DNA from: Campylobacterota bacterium
GTDB taxonomy: Bacteria > Campylobacterota > Campylobacteria > Campylobacterales > Sulfurovaceae
NCBI GenBank assembly: GCA_022600655.1
Contig: JAHZJZ010000132.1
Location: 1-7,130, forward strand
Direction of reading: 5' to 3'
Length of the DNA: 7,130 nucleotides
The notes under the pieces were generated by a model, which worked only from the letters and a program-made list of their open reading frames with translations, searched no databases and was not told the origin of the DNA. Shown here piece after piece: positions 1 through 6,473 of the stretch. The position numbers were made by a program, and so were the translations under genes. Every line of letters starts with the position of its first letter. Position 1 is the stretch's first letter.

Positions 1-12
1 ATAATCGTAGAC

Positions 13-933
13 ATGAAAAAAGTTATATTTTTAACCACTATTTACCTGCTCTTTACCAGCTGTTCTGCAACCAGTTTAGTAGCCAAAGGGACGATTAAAG
101 AGAAGATTACTATTTTAGATCAAGCTATACTTGACTATGGTGAAAAAAAAGGGGTTCCTTTTTTAGAGATATCGGACTTAACCTACAATAGTAAAACAAA
201 ACAACTCCATATGGTTGGCGATAGAGGATACTTCTATACATTCTCAGCAAACTTTAGAGAGAAGATAGAAAATCTAAAATTTCTAAATGCTTTTCCCATC
301 AAAGAGACCAATAACAAAACCATCACACCTGATAGCGAAGGCTTAACCCACAATAGCAAAGGTGACCTGATTATCTCTTTTGAAAGAAAACCAAGAGTTA
401 GTAAAATAAACAGCAAGGGAAAAATCCAATCTAACTATAAACTGCCTAAAAAACTTCAAAAACGCTCTAGCTATAAAACCCCAAACAGTATGTTTGAAGG
501 GATTGCATTTCACCCAAAGCATGGTATTTTAACAGCTGCTGAATACCCTATAAACAGACAAAAAAACACTCAACAAACCATCTATGCTCTTAGTGGTAAA
601 GAGTGGCACTTCAAAGCCGAATCACATGCCAATTCAGCCATTACAGCTTTAGAGGTTATGGATGATAACAATCTCTTAGTTATCGAACGAGCCTACAGTG
701 GTCTATCAAACCCTTTTTATATCACGCTTAAAAAAGTCTATCTCAATAGATGTGACAAAAAGAAGCAATGCCAATCGGAAGTATTGGCTTCATTGAGTAG
801 TTTTGAAGGGTGGGGTTTTAATAATTTTGAAGGCTTAGCCAAAGTAGGTAAAAACCGATATGTAATGGTATCAGACAATAATGACCGTTCTATTTTACCA
901 ACCGTTCTAACCTACTTTAAAGTCAATCCATGA
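13..933 (+). CDS. Esterase-like activity of phytase family lipoprotein
   Basis: This 306-residue predicted envelope protein matches the 'esterase-like activity of phytase' family (PF13449 type) by pattern. The hallmarks are repeated D/E-G-L/I-A/T strands of a propeller-like fold: DSEGLTH (about 107-113), FEGIAFHP (161-168), NFEGLA (271-276), plus VGDRG (68-72), ISFERKP (121-127) and VSDNN (286-290). The N-terminus is a lipoprotein-like signal, with Lys at 2-3, a hydrophobic core, then FTSC with Cys17. Phe at -3 is an imperfect lipobox, so plain secretion is possible. ATG at 13 is chosen because it gives this signal peptide. The frame is open to the window edge and no clear Shine-Dalgarno is visible, so an upstream start cannot be excluded. 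The TGA overlaps the next gene's ATG, implying co-translation with the PqiA-like membrane protein. Family members are poorly characterised; the true substrate, phosphate ester or otherwise, is unknown. Confidence 0.75.
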   Translation: MKKVIFLTTIYLLFTSCSATSLVAKGTIKEKITILDQAILDYGEKKGVPFLEISDLTYNSKTKQLHMVGDRGYFYTFSANFREKIENLKFLNAFPIKETNNKTITPDSEGLTHNSKGDLIISFERKPRVSKINSKGKIQSNYKLPKKLQKRSSYKTPNSMFEGIAFHPKHGILTAAEYPINRQKNTQQTIYALSGKEWHFKAESHANSAITALEVMDDNNLLVIERAYSGLSNPFYITLKKVYLNRCDKKKQCQSEVLASLSSFEGWGFNNFEGLAKVGKNRYVMVSDNNDRSILPTVLTYFKVNP

Positions 934-1748
934 AAATTTTACGTCTCATTATTATCCTACCCCTTATCATCATGCTTGGCTATTTTGGGGTTGAATCCTA
1001 TAAACATGCCAAAGCCTATGAAGAAGCCACAGCATCCATTGCCAAACAGAGCGATGCCTCAGGATTAGCTCAGGGAAAGCTTGATAAACTCACCTCCGTT
1101 ATCTCTTTTGGTCTCATAGAAGACAACACCAAAATAAAACTTGATAGATTTAAAAACCAACAAAGCAAAAGTAAAATAGCCAGTCAGACCTATCTCTACT
1201 ACTTCATGTTAACACTTGTTGTATTAATCATGCTCTCATTTACCTGTACCCTCGCTAGTAGTACCCTTATTTTAGCCATAGGATCACTCATATCACTGAT
1301 TTTTGGGCTAATTAACCCCATACTAATGGTCACCATACATAAAGAGGTTAATCACCTAGGAGATGTTATTCTCTCCTTTGAATCTAAAGGGATATTAGGC
1401 TCTATCAGTAAACTTTTTGAGAGTGGTGAAAATATCGTAGCTCTGACTATTTTACTCTTTTCAGTGATTATTCCAGTACTCAAAATTACAACGCTTATAT
1501 TTACGCTACTTGCTAAAGAGTTCAACATCGCACACACCTTAGTAAACTTCTTTAAACATTTAGGAAAGTGGTCAATGGTCGATGTCTTTGTAGTAGCAAC
1601 CCTCCTTGTCTACCTAAGTAGTAACCAAGGAGAGGTCAGCCATGCAGAGATACAGGTGGGACTCTACTTCTTTTTAGCCTATGTACTCTTATCGATGGTA
1701 ACCACCATCCAGACCCAAAAGGTTTTAAACAGACGTGTAGCTAACTAA
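930..1748 (+). CDS. PqiA-domain (paraquat-inducible protein A family) inner-membrane protein
   Basis: This 272-residue integral membrane protein is recognised by the PqiA signature: a hydrophobic helix containing PVLK (182-185), then GKWSMVDVFVVA (212-223). Predicted membrane segments lie at about 4-20, 88-108, 111-136, 169-195, 216-230 and 242-262. The first is followed by a polar, probably periplasmic region of roughly 65 residues. Canonical E. coli PqiA and YebS carry two such domains plus cytoplasmic CxxC zinc-binding motifs, and work with MCE proteins in lipid transport between the membranes. This protein has one PqiA domain, a single Cys (106), no zinc motif, and no MCE (PqiB) gene in the window. 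Its ATG overlaps the upstream stop (ATGA) and no strong ribosome binding site is visible, so translation is probably coupled to the phytase-like gene. A shared envelope role is inferred only from this coupling. Confidence 0.8.
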   Translation: MKILRLIIILPLIIMLGYFGVESYKHAKAYEEATASIAKQSDASGLAQGKLDKLTSVISFGLIEDNTKIKLDRFKNQQSKSKIASQTYLYYFMLTLVVLIMLSFTCTLASSTLILAIGSLISLIFGLINPILMVTIHKEVNHLGDVILSFESKGILGSISKLFESGENIVALTILLFSVIIPVLKITTLIFTLLAKEFNIAHTLVNFFKHLGKWSMVDVFVVATLLVYLSSNQGEVSHAEIQVGLYFFLAYVLLSMVTTIQTQKVLNRRVAN

Positions 1749-1996
1749 ATCACCATCTTTACATCACAGTGGTCTTGAAATGCTTTAAAGAGTGCATCTC
1801 GCTCCTCTTGGGAACTCACTTCACAAGAGGTATTCATACTAATGAACTTCCCTTTACTTGAAGTGTTTCCCACCTTACACTTATAATCACGATGTGCCAT
1901 TACATCAAAAATACACGTCTCCAATTTTGCTTTATCTGTACCGATTAATTTATAACCCCATTGACAAGGGTACTCAATATCAGGTTTTTTATCCAT
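1745..1996 (-). CDS. DUF493 (YbeD/HP0495-like) small protein
   Basis: This 83-residue protein is of the DUF493 family, which includes E. coli YbeD and H. pylori HP0495, small ACT-like alpha/beta proteins of unknown, possibly regulatory, function. The visible pattern fits: YPCQWGYKLIG near the N-terminus, then FDVMAHRDYKC, KGKFISMNTSCEV, and a C-terminal helix ending CDVKMVI. The ATG at 1996 is preferred over an in-frame ATG at 2044. Only the 1996 start has a good Shine-Dalgarno (AAAGGAG, 2010-2004), and the extra 16 residues (MRGIVIGLCS...) are atypical and would be encoded by a stem-loop region. It lies 80 bases after moaC on the same strand and is probably co-transcribed with it. Its TAG overlaps by 4 bases the stop of the convergent pqiA-like gene, so no terminator separates the two. 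It has four Cys in 83 residues, which is Cys-rich for its size. The family call is confident; the function is not known. Confidence 0.85.
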   Translation of the reverse strand: MDKKPDIEYPCQWGYKLIGTDKAKLETCIFDVMAHRDYKCKVGNTSSKGKFISMNTSCEVSSQEERDALFKAFQDHCDVKMVI

Positions 1997-2003
1997 GGTT
2001 TTT

Positions 2004-2010
2004 CTCCTTT
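2004..2010 (-). promoter_or_regulatory. Ribosome binding site deciding the DUF493 start
   Basis: On the minus strand, AAAGGAG lies seven bases before the ATG at 1996-1994. It directly follows a stem-loop. It supports the short 83-residue protein over the 99-residue version starting at 2044. Confidence 0.75.
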
Positions 2011-2031
2011 TTATTGAGCAAAGCCCAATAA
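2011..2031 (-). promoter_or_regulatory. Intercistronic stem-loop before the DUF493 ribosome binding site
   Basis: Minus-strand RNA can form a 9-bp stem (arms TTATTGGGC and GCTCAATAA) with a UUU loop. One pair is a G-U wobble. The same position is an A-C mismatch on the plus strand, so the structure favours the minus-strand transcript. There is no U-tract after it, so it is not a canonical terminator. Its 3' arm abuts AAAGGAG, so it may affect translation or protect a processed end. The role is inferred. Confidence 0.4.
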
Positions 2032-2076
2032 CAATTCCTCTCACTAAAGCTTTGCCTTTGGCAAGATATATAAATT

Positions 2077-2547
2077 TTAGCGTCTAAAATCACCAGACTT
2101 TCCTCCACTTTTATTTTCTAATTGTACATTACGAATCACCATGCCTTTATCGATAGCCTTTAACATATCATAGATGGTAAGTAGTCCTACACTCACCCCT
2201 GTTAAAGCTTCCATCTCAACTCCCGTTTGACCTTTTAACTTTGCACGAACCGTAAGTTTAAAACCAGGAAGTTCAGGTAACTCTTCTATATCTGTTTTGA
2301 TAGAGCTTAACATTAAAGGGTGGCACATCGGTATGAGTGTACTCGTCTGTTTAGCTCCCTGTATAGCAGCAATCACAGCTGTTTGAAGTACGGGACCCTT
2401 TTTAGCACTGTTACTAACCACGGCCTCATAGGCTTGGGCTGTTACTTCAATAATCCCAGACGCTACAGCCTCACGTGTAGTTTCATCTTTCTCTGATACA
2501 TCAACCATTTTAGGTTTATTGTTCTCATCTAAATGAGTTAAGTTCAT
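2077..2547 (-). CDS. moaC: Cyclic pyranopterin monophosphate synthase MoaC
   Basis: MoaC acts with MoaA in the first step of molybdenum cofactor synthesis, converting the 3',8-cyclo-GTP product of MoaA to cyclic pyranopterin monophosphate in the cytoplasm. The 156-residue length is normal for the family. Diagnostic motifs are all present: MVDVSEK (14-20), REAVASG (25-31), KKGPVLQTA (49-57), [17 protein letters not shown] (62-78), GVEMEALT (109-116), [12 protein letters not shown] (125-136) and the C-terminal KSGGKSGDF (146-154). Lys50 and Lys134 sit where I place the catalytic lysines of E. coli MoaC. The start is backed by AGGAAA (2558-2553), five bases before the ATG. It is the first gene of a minus-strand pair with DUF493 and diverges from the flavoprotein gene. 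No other moa or moe genes are in the window, so the pathway is scattered in this genome. The gene appears intact. Confidence 0.97.
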   Translation of the reverse strand: MNLTHLDENNKPKMVDVSEKDETTREAVASGIIEVTAQAYEAVVSNSAKKGPVLQTAVIAAIQGAKQTSTLIPMCHPLMLSSIKTDIEELPELPGFKLTVRAKLKGQTGVEMEALTGVSVGLLTIYDMLKAIDKGMVIRNVQLENKSGGKSGDFRR

Positions 2548-2626
2548 TTATGTTTCCTAATATTCAATATAAAGACTATTTTACCCAAAAAAAACTTTTC
2601 TCTCTATAGGGCATCTTCTAAAATAG

Positions 2627-2652
2627 GATAAAATTTATCTACTTTATAGTAG
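2627..2652. repeat. Two adjoining inverted repeats, possible operator
   Basis: GATAAA/TTTATC arms around one base (2627-2639) are followed directly, sharing one base, by CTACT/AGTAG arms around four bases (2639-2652). They overlap or precede the candidate -10 boxes of the SQR-like gene, a suitable place for a repressor or activator. In such AT-rich DNA the first repeat could arise by chance; no regulator family is recognised. Confidence 0.3.
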
Positions 2653-2690
2653 AATACAAATTATATATATTATAACTTTAAATTATTTAT

Positions 2691-2694
2691 GGAG
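2691..2694 (+). promoter_or_regulatory. Ribosome binding site deciding the SQR-like start
   Basis: GGAG stands nine bases before ATG at 2704. It overlaps the alternative in-frame ATG at 2689, which itself has only AT-rich sequence upstream and no Shine-Dalgarno. The start at 2704 also gives MKKVLVLGGGFAG, the usual N-terminus of this enzyme family. Confidence 0.75.
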
Positions 2695-2703
2695 AAAGCA
2701 ACA

Positions 2704-3873
2704 ATGAAAAAAGTTTTAGTTCTTGGTGGTGGCTTTGCAGGTGTTGAAGCAGCTATCTATCTACGTAAACAAGGAATGGACACAACAGTTGTTAGTGATA
2801 GAGACTACTTCTATATCTACCCTACTTCAATCTGGATTCCAACAGGTGAAGCAAGTAAAGCTGATGTATCTGTACCTCTTGACCAACTCGCTCAAAAACA
2901 TGGATTTAAACTGATTATTGATGCTGTAACAACCCTTGAAGCTCAGGCTAAAAAAGTAACCCTACAGAGTGGTCGTGTTCTTGATGAGTTTGACTACATT
3001 GTTGTCGCCATGGGTCAAGGTAAAATGCAACACAAAGGCTTAGAAAATACCCTCTCTATTTGTGGAAAACCTGAAGAGGCAGAAGAGCTAAAAGTTAAAC
3101 TCGATGCACTTATAGAAAAAGGTTCAGGGAAAATTGCCATGGGCTTTGGTGGAAACCCTAACGATAGCTCAGCCGTACGTGGTGGACCAGCTTTTGAAGT
3201 TCTTTTCAATGTTAATACTCTGCTTAAAAGAAAAGGTCTTAAAGAGAACTTTGAACTTACCTTCTTTGCCCCTATGGAGAAACCTGGACAAAAAATGGGA
3301 CCCAAAGCACTGGTAATGATGGACAAGATGTTTGGTATGACTAAAATTAACAAAAAAGTCGGTTCAAAAATCACTGAGTTTGAAGCTGATGGCATTAATT
3401 TTGAAGATGGAACTAAACTAGAGTCTGACCTCACCATGTTTATCGCAGCAGGAAAAGGACACCCTGTACTAGAAGCTTCTGATTTACTTCTAAGCGATGC
3501 AGGTTTTGTAGTCACCAATGAGTATAACGAAGTAGAAGGTTTTGAAGGTGTTTACGCCATTGGTGACTCAGCTTCACTCATGGGACCAGAGTGGAGAGCA
3601 AAACAGGGACACGTTGCTGAAGTTATGGCAAAAAATGTCGCTTACAATATCTTCCAACATGCTCAAAAAATTAAATCTAAAGAGAGCTATATCGAACACC
3701 TCAACATCTTATGTGTTATGGACACAGGAGATGGAGCTGCTTTTGTCTACCGAAGTGAAAGTGGTGGGAAAATGATTCCTCTACCAGTCATCGGTCACTG
3801 GATGAAAAAAGGATGGGGTTGGTACTGTAAAAACTCTAAACTAGGTAAAATCCCTAGAATTCCAGGCATGTAA
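2704..3873 (+). CDS. Sulfide:quinone oxidoreductase-like FAD-dependent oxidoreductase
   Basis: This 389-residue flavoprotein is of the disulfide oxidoreductase superfamily, close to sulfide:quinone oxidoreductase (SQR) and flavocytochrome c sulfide dehydrogenase. SQRs oxidise sulfide at the membrane surface and pass electrons to quinone. Visible signs are the N-terminal FAD motif GGGFAG (8-13), YIYPTSIWIPTG (37-48), VVAMGQG (100-106), AVRGGPAFE (157-165), the second FAD motif YAIGDSA (284-290), and a C-terminal basic/aromatic tail (GHWMKKGWGWYC, 364-375) ending RIPGM, which resembles the membrane-anchoring tail of SQRs. Length is typical. It has three Cys: 120, 337 (ILCVMDTGD) and 375. C337 fits the C-terminal redox Cys of SQRs, but the position I align with the other redox Cys (G-C-F-G-P-A-Y-E type motif) is Arg159. 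The substrate is therefore uncertain: it may be a divergent SQR type or a related quinone reductase. A stem-loop and a small conserved gene follow. Confidence 0.8.
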   Translation: MKKVLVLGGGFAGVEAAIYLRKQGMDTTVVSDRDYFYIYPTSIWIPTGEASKADVSVPLDQLAQKHGFKLIIDAVTTLEAQAKKVTLQSGRVLDEFDYIVVAMGQGKMQHKGLENTLSICGKPEEAEELKVKLDALIEKGSGKIAMGFGGNPNDSSAVRGGPAFEVLFNVNTLLKRKGLKENFELTFFAPMEKPGQKMGPKALVMMDKMFGMTKINKKVGSKITEFEADGINFEDGTKLESDLTMFIAAGKGHPVLEASDLLLSDAGFVVTNEYNEVEGFEGVYAIGDSASLMGPEWRAKQGHVAEVMAKNVAYNIFQHAQKIKSKESYIEHLNILCVMDTGDGAAFVYRSESGGKMIPLPVIGHWMKKGWGWYCKNSKLGKIPRIPGM

Positions 3874-3877
3874 CAAG

Positions 3878-3897
3878 CGTGGGTTTTCCAACCCACG
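3878..3897 (+). terminator. Strong stem-loop just after the SQR-like stop
   Basis: A perfect 8-bp, GC-rich stem (CGTGGGTT / AACCCACG) with a four-base TTCC loop begins four bases after the TAA. It is followed by AAAGATAG, not a U-tract, so it is not a classical Rho-independent terminator on either strand. It could be a 3' mRNA stabiliser or partial terminator that sets different expression for the flavoprotein and the downstream gene. The structure is clear; the function is inferred. Confidence 0.5.
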
Positions 3898-3946
3898 AAA
3901 GATAGTCAATAACAACACCATAAAATAAAAAGGACACCTCCAAAAT

Positions 3947-4339
3947 ATGAAACAAATTACGGTTATGGAAAAATACCCTGCTTTTACGCTAGAAATAAGT
4001 AAAACTGAAACCAGTTATAAGAGTGTAGATGAGATTTTAGCCTACTTAAAAACAGCTATTGAAGCACACCCTATCGCTGCCTATATTGGTGAGTTTGACC
4101 ACTACAACCATACCTGTAATCTTGAAGTAGGAGAAGTGAGTCCAGATATAAAAGATGCTAAGAATATCATCTGCTGTTTTGGAAAAGTACTCCCAAAACC
4201 TGAAATTTTAGCCGTAAGACCACGTGCCATTGGCGTAGCAGAACTTGAAGATACTTTTGTCGTAAGTTTTTTAGAAGCACCAAACCCTGATGCTAACAGT
4301 GCGATGATGGGTTGGGTTAAAGCTATTTCAAATAAATAG
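3947..4339 (+). CDS. Small conserved protein, DUF6858-like, with His/Cys cluster
   Basis: This 130-residue predicted soluble protein has no signal peptide or membrane segment. From memory of similar Campylobacterota proteins I tentatively place it in the family annotated DUF6858; its function is unknown. Visible marks are MEKYPAFTLEI near the start, a helix (27-40), EFDHYNHTC (49-57), NIICCFGK (73-80), AVRPRAIGVAELED (89-102) and SFLEAP (107-112). D51, H52, H55, C57 and the C76-C77 pair could form a metal or redox site, but this is inference. The start has AAGGA at 3930-3934, a rather long 12 bases before the ATG. The gene lies 73 bases after the SQR-like gene on the same strand, so it may be co-transcribed past the stem-loop or have its own weak promoter (ATAAAAT at 3920-3926). 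Its stop is only 18 bases from the convergent yjbH-like gene, with no terminator visible. Confidence 0.7.
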   Translation: MKQITVMEKYPAFTLEISKTETSYKSVDEILAYLKTAIEAHPIAAYIGEFDHYNHTCNLEVGEVSPDIKDAKNIICCFGKVLPKPEILAVRPRAIGVAELEDTFVVSFLEAPNPDANSAMMGWVKAISNK

Positions 4340-4357
4340 CCTTAACTAACCATTGTC

Positions 4358-6391
4358 TTACTCCCTATACAAGAGGTACGACTCACGTAATCTCTTGAGG
4401 TTTCCTTTGATATATAGAGGATTTAATCTATCTCTGTTAAGATAGTAACTTGTCACTTCAAAGTCAGACTTAGGAGCCACTCCTCCTGCTGGATTAAGCT
4501 TATTACTTCCATCAGCACGTCTTACAGTTGTTCTAAATCCATAATTAAAGTCTGTTTTCCCTTTAACTTGTCCTATCGATGTATTTGGAATTTTACGTAA
4601 TGTAAAAGGTAGTGAAAGCTCAAAACCTACATAATCATCAGCTGTTGTATTTTTATAATAAAGTGATAAAGCCGTCTCTCCAAAAAATCGTTTTAATGCA
4701 AGAGAAGCTCCTTTATCCTGATTCCAATACTGCCCATAAGTCACCTCAGTAAACAAATCAAAAGGTTCATAAAAATAGCGATAACTTCCAAGGTAAAGCT
4801 CTCGCTTATCATTGTCATACTCAAATGCCCCTAGTTTTAAATTCATACCATGACTACCTGATTCAGAGACAAAATTTGTTTGGTTTAGCACACCATTATA
4901 ATTTGTACGAAACTTACCTATAGAAGTAGTATTTAAAAGTTTATCATAGTGTAAAGTTTGATGCACCATAGCATTAACCAATCTACTATCCATATTTTCA
5001 TTATAGGTGTTGTAGTATACTTTTCCTTTGTCAAAGTTTTCACTATGTGTTAAAGGAGTTTCATACATTGCTGATACCATCAACCCATCATAAAGCGTAG
5101 TATATAAGTTAGTACGCAGTGAAGCCAAATAGTCAAAAACCCCCACTTCAGTACCAATAGTCGTAATCAGTCCTGCAGAGAGTTCAACTCTAGGTTTAAA
5201 AAAGCTACTGTTGGCTTTTTGACTAACAAATTTTACATTAGAGGTATCGAAATCTCTACTAAATTTTAAGTTACGCTCTAACTTAAGATAATTAATCGAT
5301 GTAGGCTCTTCAAGGTATTGTTTAAAAACATCTCTATGCCCCAATACTGTCATGGTCTGTAAATTGTTTTTGAGTAGTGTCACTGCATACTTTTTATGCG
5401 TAAAGTTCTCAGTTGTAATAAGTCCCAGTATATAACCTAAAGCATCCAATTCATTATGGTCAAAAATCGTATTTTCACAGGCAACATAGAGTGTATCTTC
5501 ATACTCTCCAACACTTATATTTTCAAAACCAAACTCAACCAATTTTTTCTGTAGTTCCATAATTGGAATAGGCTTCTCATTAGATAATTTCTCTGCTAAC
5601 TTTGTCTCACTTCCAGCTAAAGATGGCTCATTTTTTTGTACTGTAGAGACTTTTCTAGTCTCATGATCAGGCATATACTTTAGCTTTTGACTTTTATCAA
5701 AAAGAGGTATAGAGAGATTAACAGCAAAACTTGTTGCTGATTCCGTTAAGTTTTGAGCTACTAAAGCATCTACTTTAAAAGATGAAGTCCAACTTTGAGG
5801 TATACTCAGACGCACGGCAGCATGATTCTCTTCTCCATCATGCTCTACCATAATTGAAAGCCAGTCTGTTGCTTGAGCTTCTAGTGAGCCAAATAGACCA
5901 TCCATACGTTTAGCTAACTTATTATCACCACTTTTGCCGTAACCTAAAGAGGCTCTCACTCCCCACAACTCTTTATCCATAACCACATAAGTATTATCAT
6001 AAAAACTAGAAGAACTACCTACATCTTGCAAACCTATTGCAAGACTGGGCAAGTAGGTGTCATCATACGGAATTTTGTATTTAAAACTTGCAGAGAGATC
6101 ACGAAGTAAATACTCTTCAGCTTCTACCAATCGACCAACCATCTCCAGTGAGGGAAATAGACCTATACCAGCCATATAGTCATCTTTAGAGGTATGACTG
6201 TTACCGTAATCATACAAACGTAAATTATTATCAAACTGGTTATTGTATTGTAAAACAGCTTCTCCCTCTTTTAGCACTTGAGCATTTGGTGTATTAATCA
6301 CACCTGTAAAACTTTGAAAAGAGAGACGGTTTGAAAACTCATTAGAAAATGAATTTATAGAAAGAATTGATATCAACACTAGTGAACGCAT
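4358..6391 (-). CDS. YjbH/GfcD family outer-membrane exopolysaccharide protein
   Basis: This 677-residue secreted outer-membrane protein belongs to the YjbH/GfcD (DUF940) family found in exopolysaccharide and group 4 capsule loci. E. coli GfcD is of similar length, so this looks complete. A signal peptide covers about 1-16 (cleavage likely after SFS). It is followed by the family hallmark FTGVINTPNAQVLKEGEA (28-45), then GIGLFPSLEMVGRL (75-88), DLSASFKYKIP (98-108), LPSLAIGLQDVG (114-125) and KELWGVRASLGYG (140-152). The strand pattern suggests an N-terminal barrel (about 28-232), a polar linker plus mixed alpha/beta domain (235-395), and a C-terminal barrel (400-600) with GQYWNQDKGASLALKRFFG (553-571). 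The start has AAGG (6401-6398), six bases before the ATG. It is probably in one operon with the upstream lipoprotein gene. No Wza, Wzc, glycosyltransferase or GfcB/GfcC-like gene is visible in this window. Its exact role in polysaccharide export or modification is unknown. Confidence 0.88.
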   Translation of the reverse strand: MRSLVLISILSINSFSNEFSNRLSFQSFTGVINTPNAQVLKEGEAVLQYNNQFDNNLRLYDYGNSHTSKDDYMAGIGLFPSLEMVGRLVEAEEYLLRDLSASFKYKIPYDDTYLPSLAIGLQDVGSSSSFYDNTYVVMDKELWGVRASLGYGKSGDNKLAKRMDGLFGSLEAQATDWLSIMVEHDGEENHAAVRLSIPQSWTSSFKVDALVAQNLTESATSFAVNLSIPLFDKSQKLKYMPDHETRKVSTVQKNEPSLAGSETKLAEKLSNEKPIPIMELQKKLVEFGFENISVGEYEDTLYVACENTIFDHNELDALGYILGLITTENFTHKKYAVTLLKNNLQTMTVLGHRDVFKQYLEEPTSINYLKLERNLKFSRDFDTSNVKFVSQKANSSFFKPRVELSAGLITTIGTEVGVFDYLASLRTNLYTTLYDGLMVSAMYETPLTHSENFDKGKVYYNTYNENMDSRLVNAMVHQTLHYDKLLNTTSIGKFRTNYNGVLNQTNFVSESGSHGMNLKLGAFEYDNDKRELYLGSYRYFYEPFDLFTEVTYGQYWNQDKGASLALKRFFGETALSLYYKNTTADDYVGFELSLPFTLRKIPNTSIGQVKGKTDFNYGFRTTVRRADGSNKLNPAGGVAPKSDFEVTSYYLNRDRLNPLYIKGNLKRLRESYLLYRE

Positions 6392-6423
6392 AGAGCACCT
6401 TATTTAAATTATTATGGATGAAA

Positions 6424-6446
6424 TTAGGTACTACAATAGTACCTAA
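6424..6446 (-). terminator. Stem-loop between the lipoprotein and yjbH-like genes
   Basis: A perfect 9-bp inverted repeat (TTAGGTACT / AGTACCTAA) with a five-base loop lies 27 bases after the lipoprotein stop. On the minus strand it is followed by UUUC, a weak U-run. It may be a leaky terminator, reducing yjbH expression relative to the lipoprotein, or an RNA-processing or operator site. The 82-base spacer (6392-6473) holds nothing else clear apart from the yjbH ribosome binding site and a short GTTAA/TTAAC repeat next to the lipoprotein stop. Confidence 0.4.
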
Positions 6447-6473
6447 ATGTTAGAAAACAAGTTAAAAGTTAAC

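Larger units (their letters stand above)
2548..2703. promoter_or_regulatory. Divergent control region between moaC and the SQR-like gene
   Basis: This very AT-rich 156-base spacer must hold promoters for both directions. On the minus strand, TAAAAT (2583-2578) follows an 8-base T tract (plus-strand A at 2587-2594). Campylobacterota housekeeping promoters typically have a T-rich stretch in place of a -35 box, so this is a plausible moaC promoter with a leader of about 24 bases. For the plus strand, TAGAAT (2650-2655) and TATTAT (2668-2673) are both possible -10 boxes; AT richness prevents choosing between them. Two adjoining inverted repeats lie at 2627-2639 and 2639-2652 and could be an operator. 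I see no coding sequence here. Confidence 0.5.

Noticed and set aside
1997..2044. N-terminal extension of DUF493 from an ATG at 2044
   Set aside because: The extension covers the stem-loop and ribosome binding site of the internal ATG at 1996 and does not resemble the family N-terminus.
2689..2703. Upstream ATG for the SQR-like protein
   Set aside because: This ATG overlaps the GGAG ribosome binding site of the better start at 2704 and has no Shine-Dalgarno of its own.
3015..3518. Long minus-strand open frame (167 codons) inside the SQR-like gene
   Set aside because: It lies wholly antisense to a clear flavoprotein, its translation is Ser/Pro-rich without recognisable motifs, and it is explained as a codon-bias shadow.
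3841..3857. CTAGG/CCTAG inverted repeat near the end of the SQR-like gene
   Set aside because: It is short (5-bp arms, 7-base loop) and inside coding sequence encoding the conserved C-terminal tail, so it is probably incidental.
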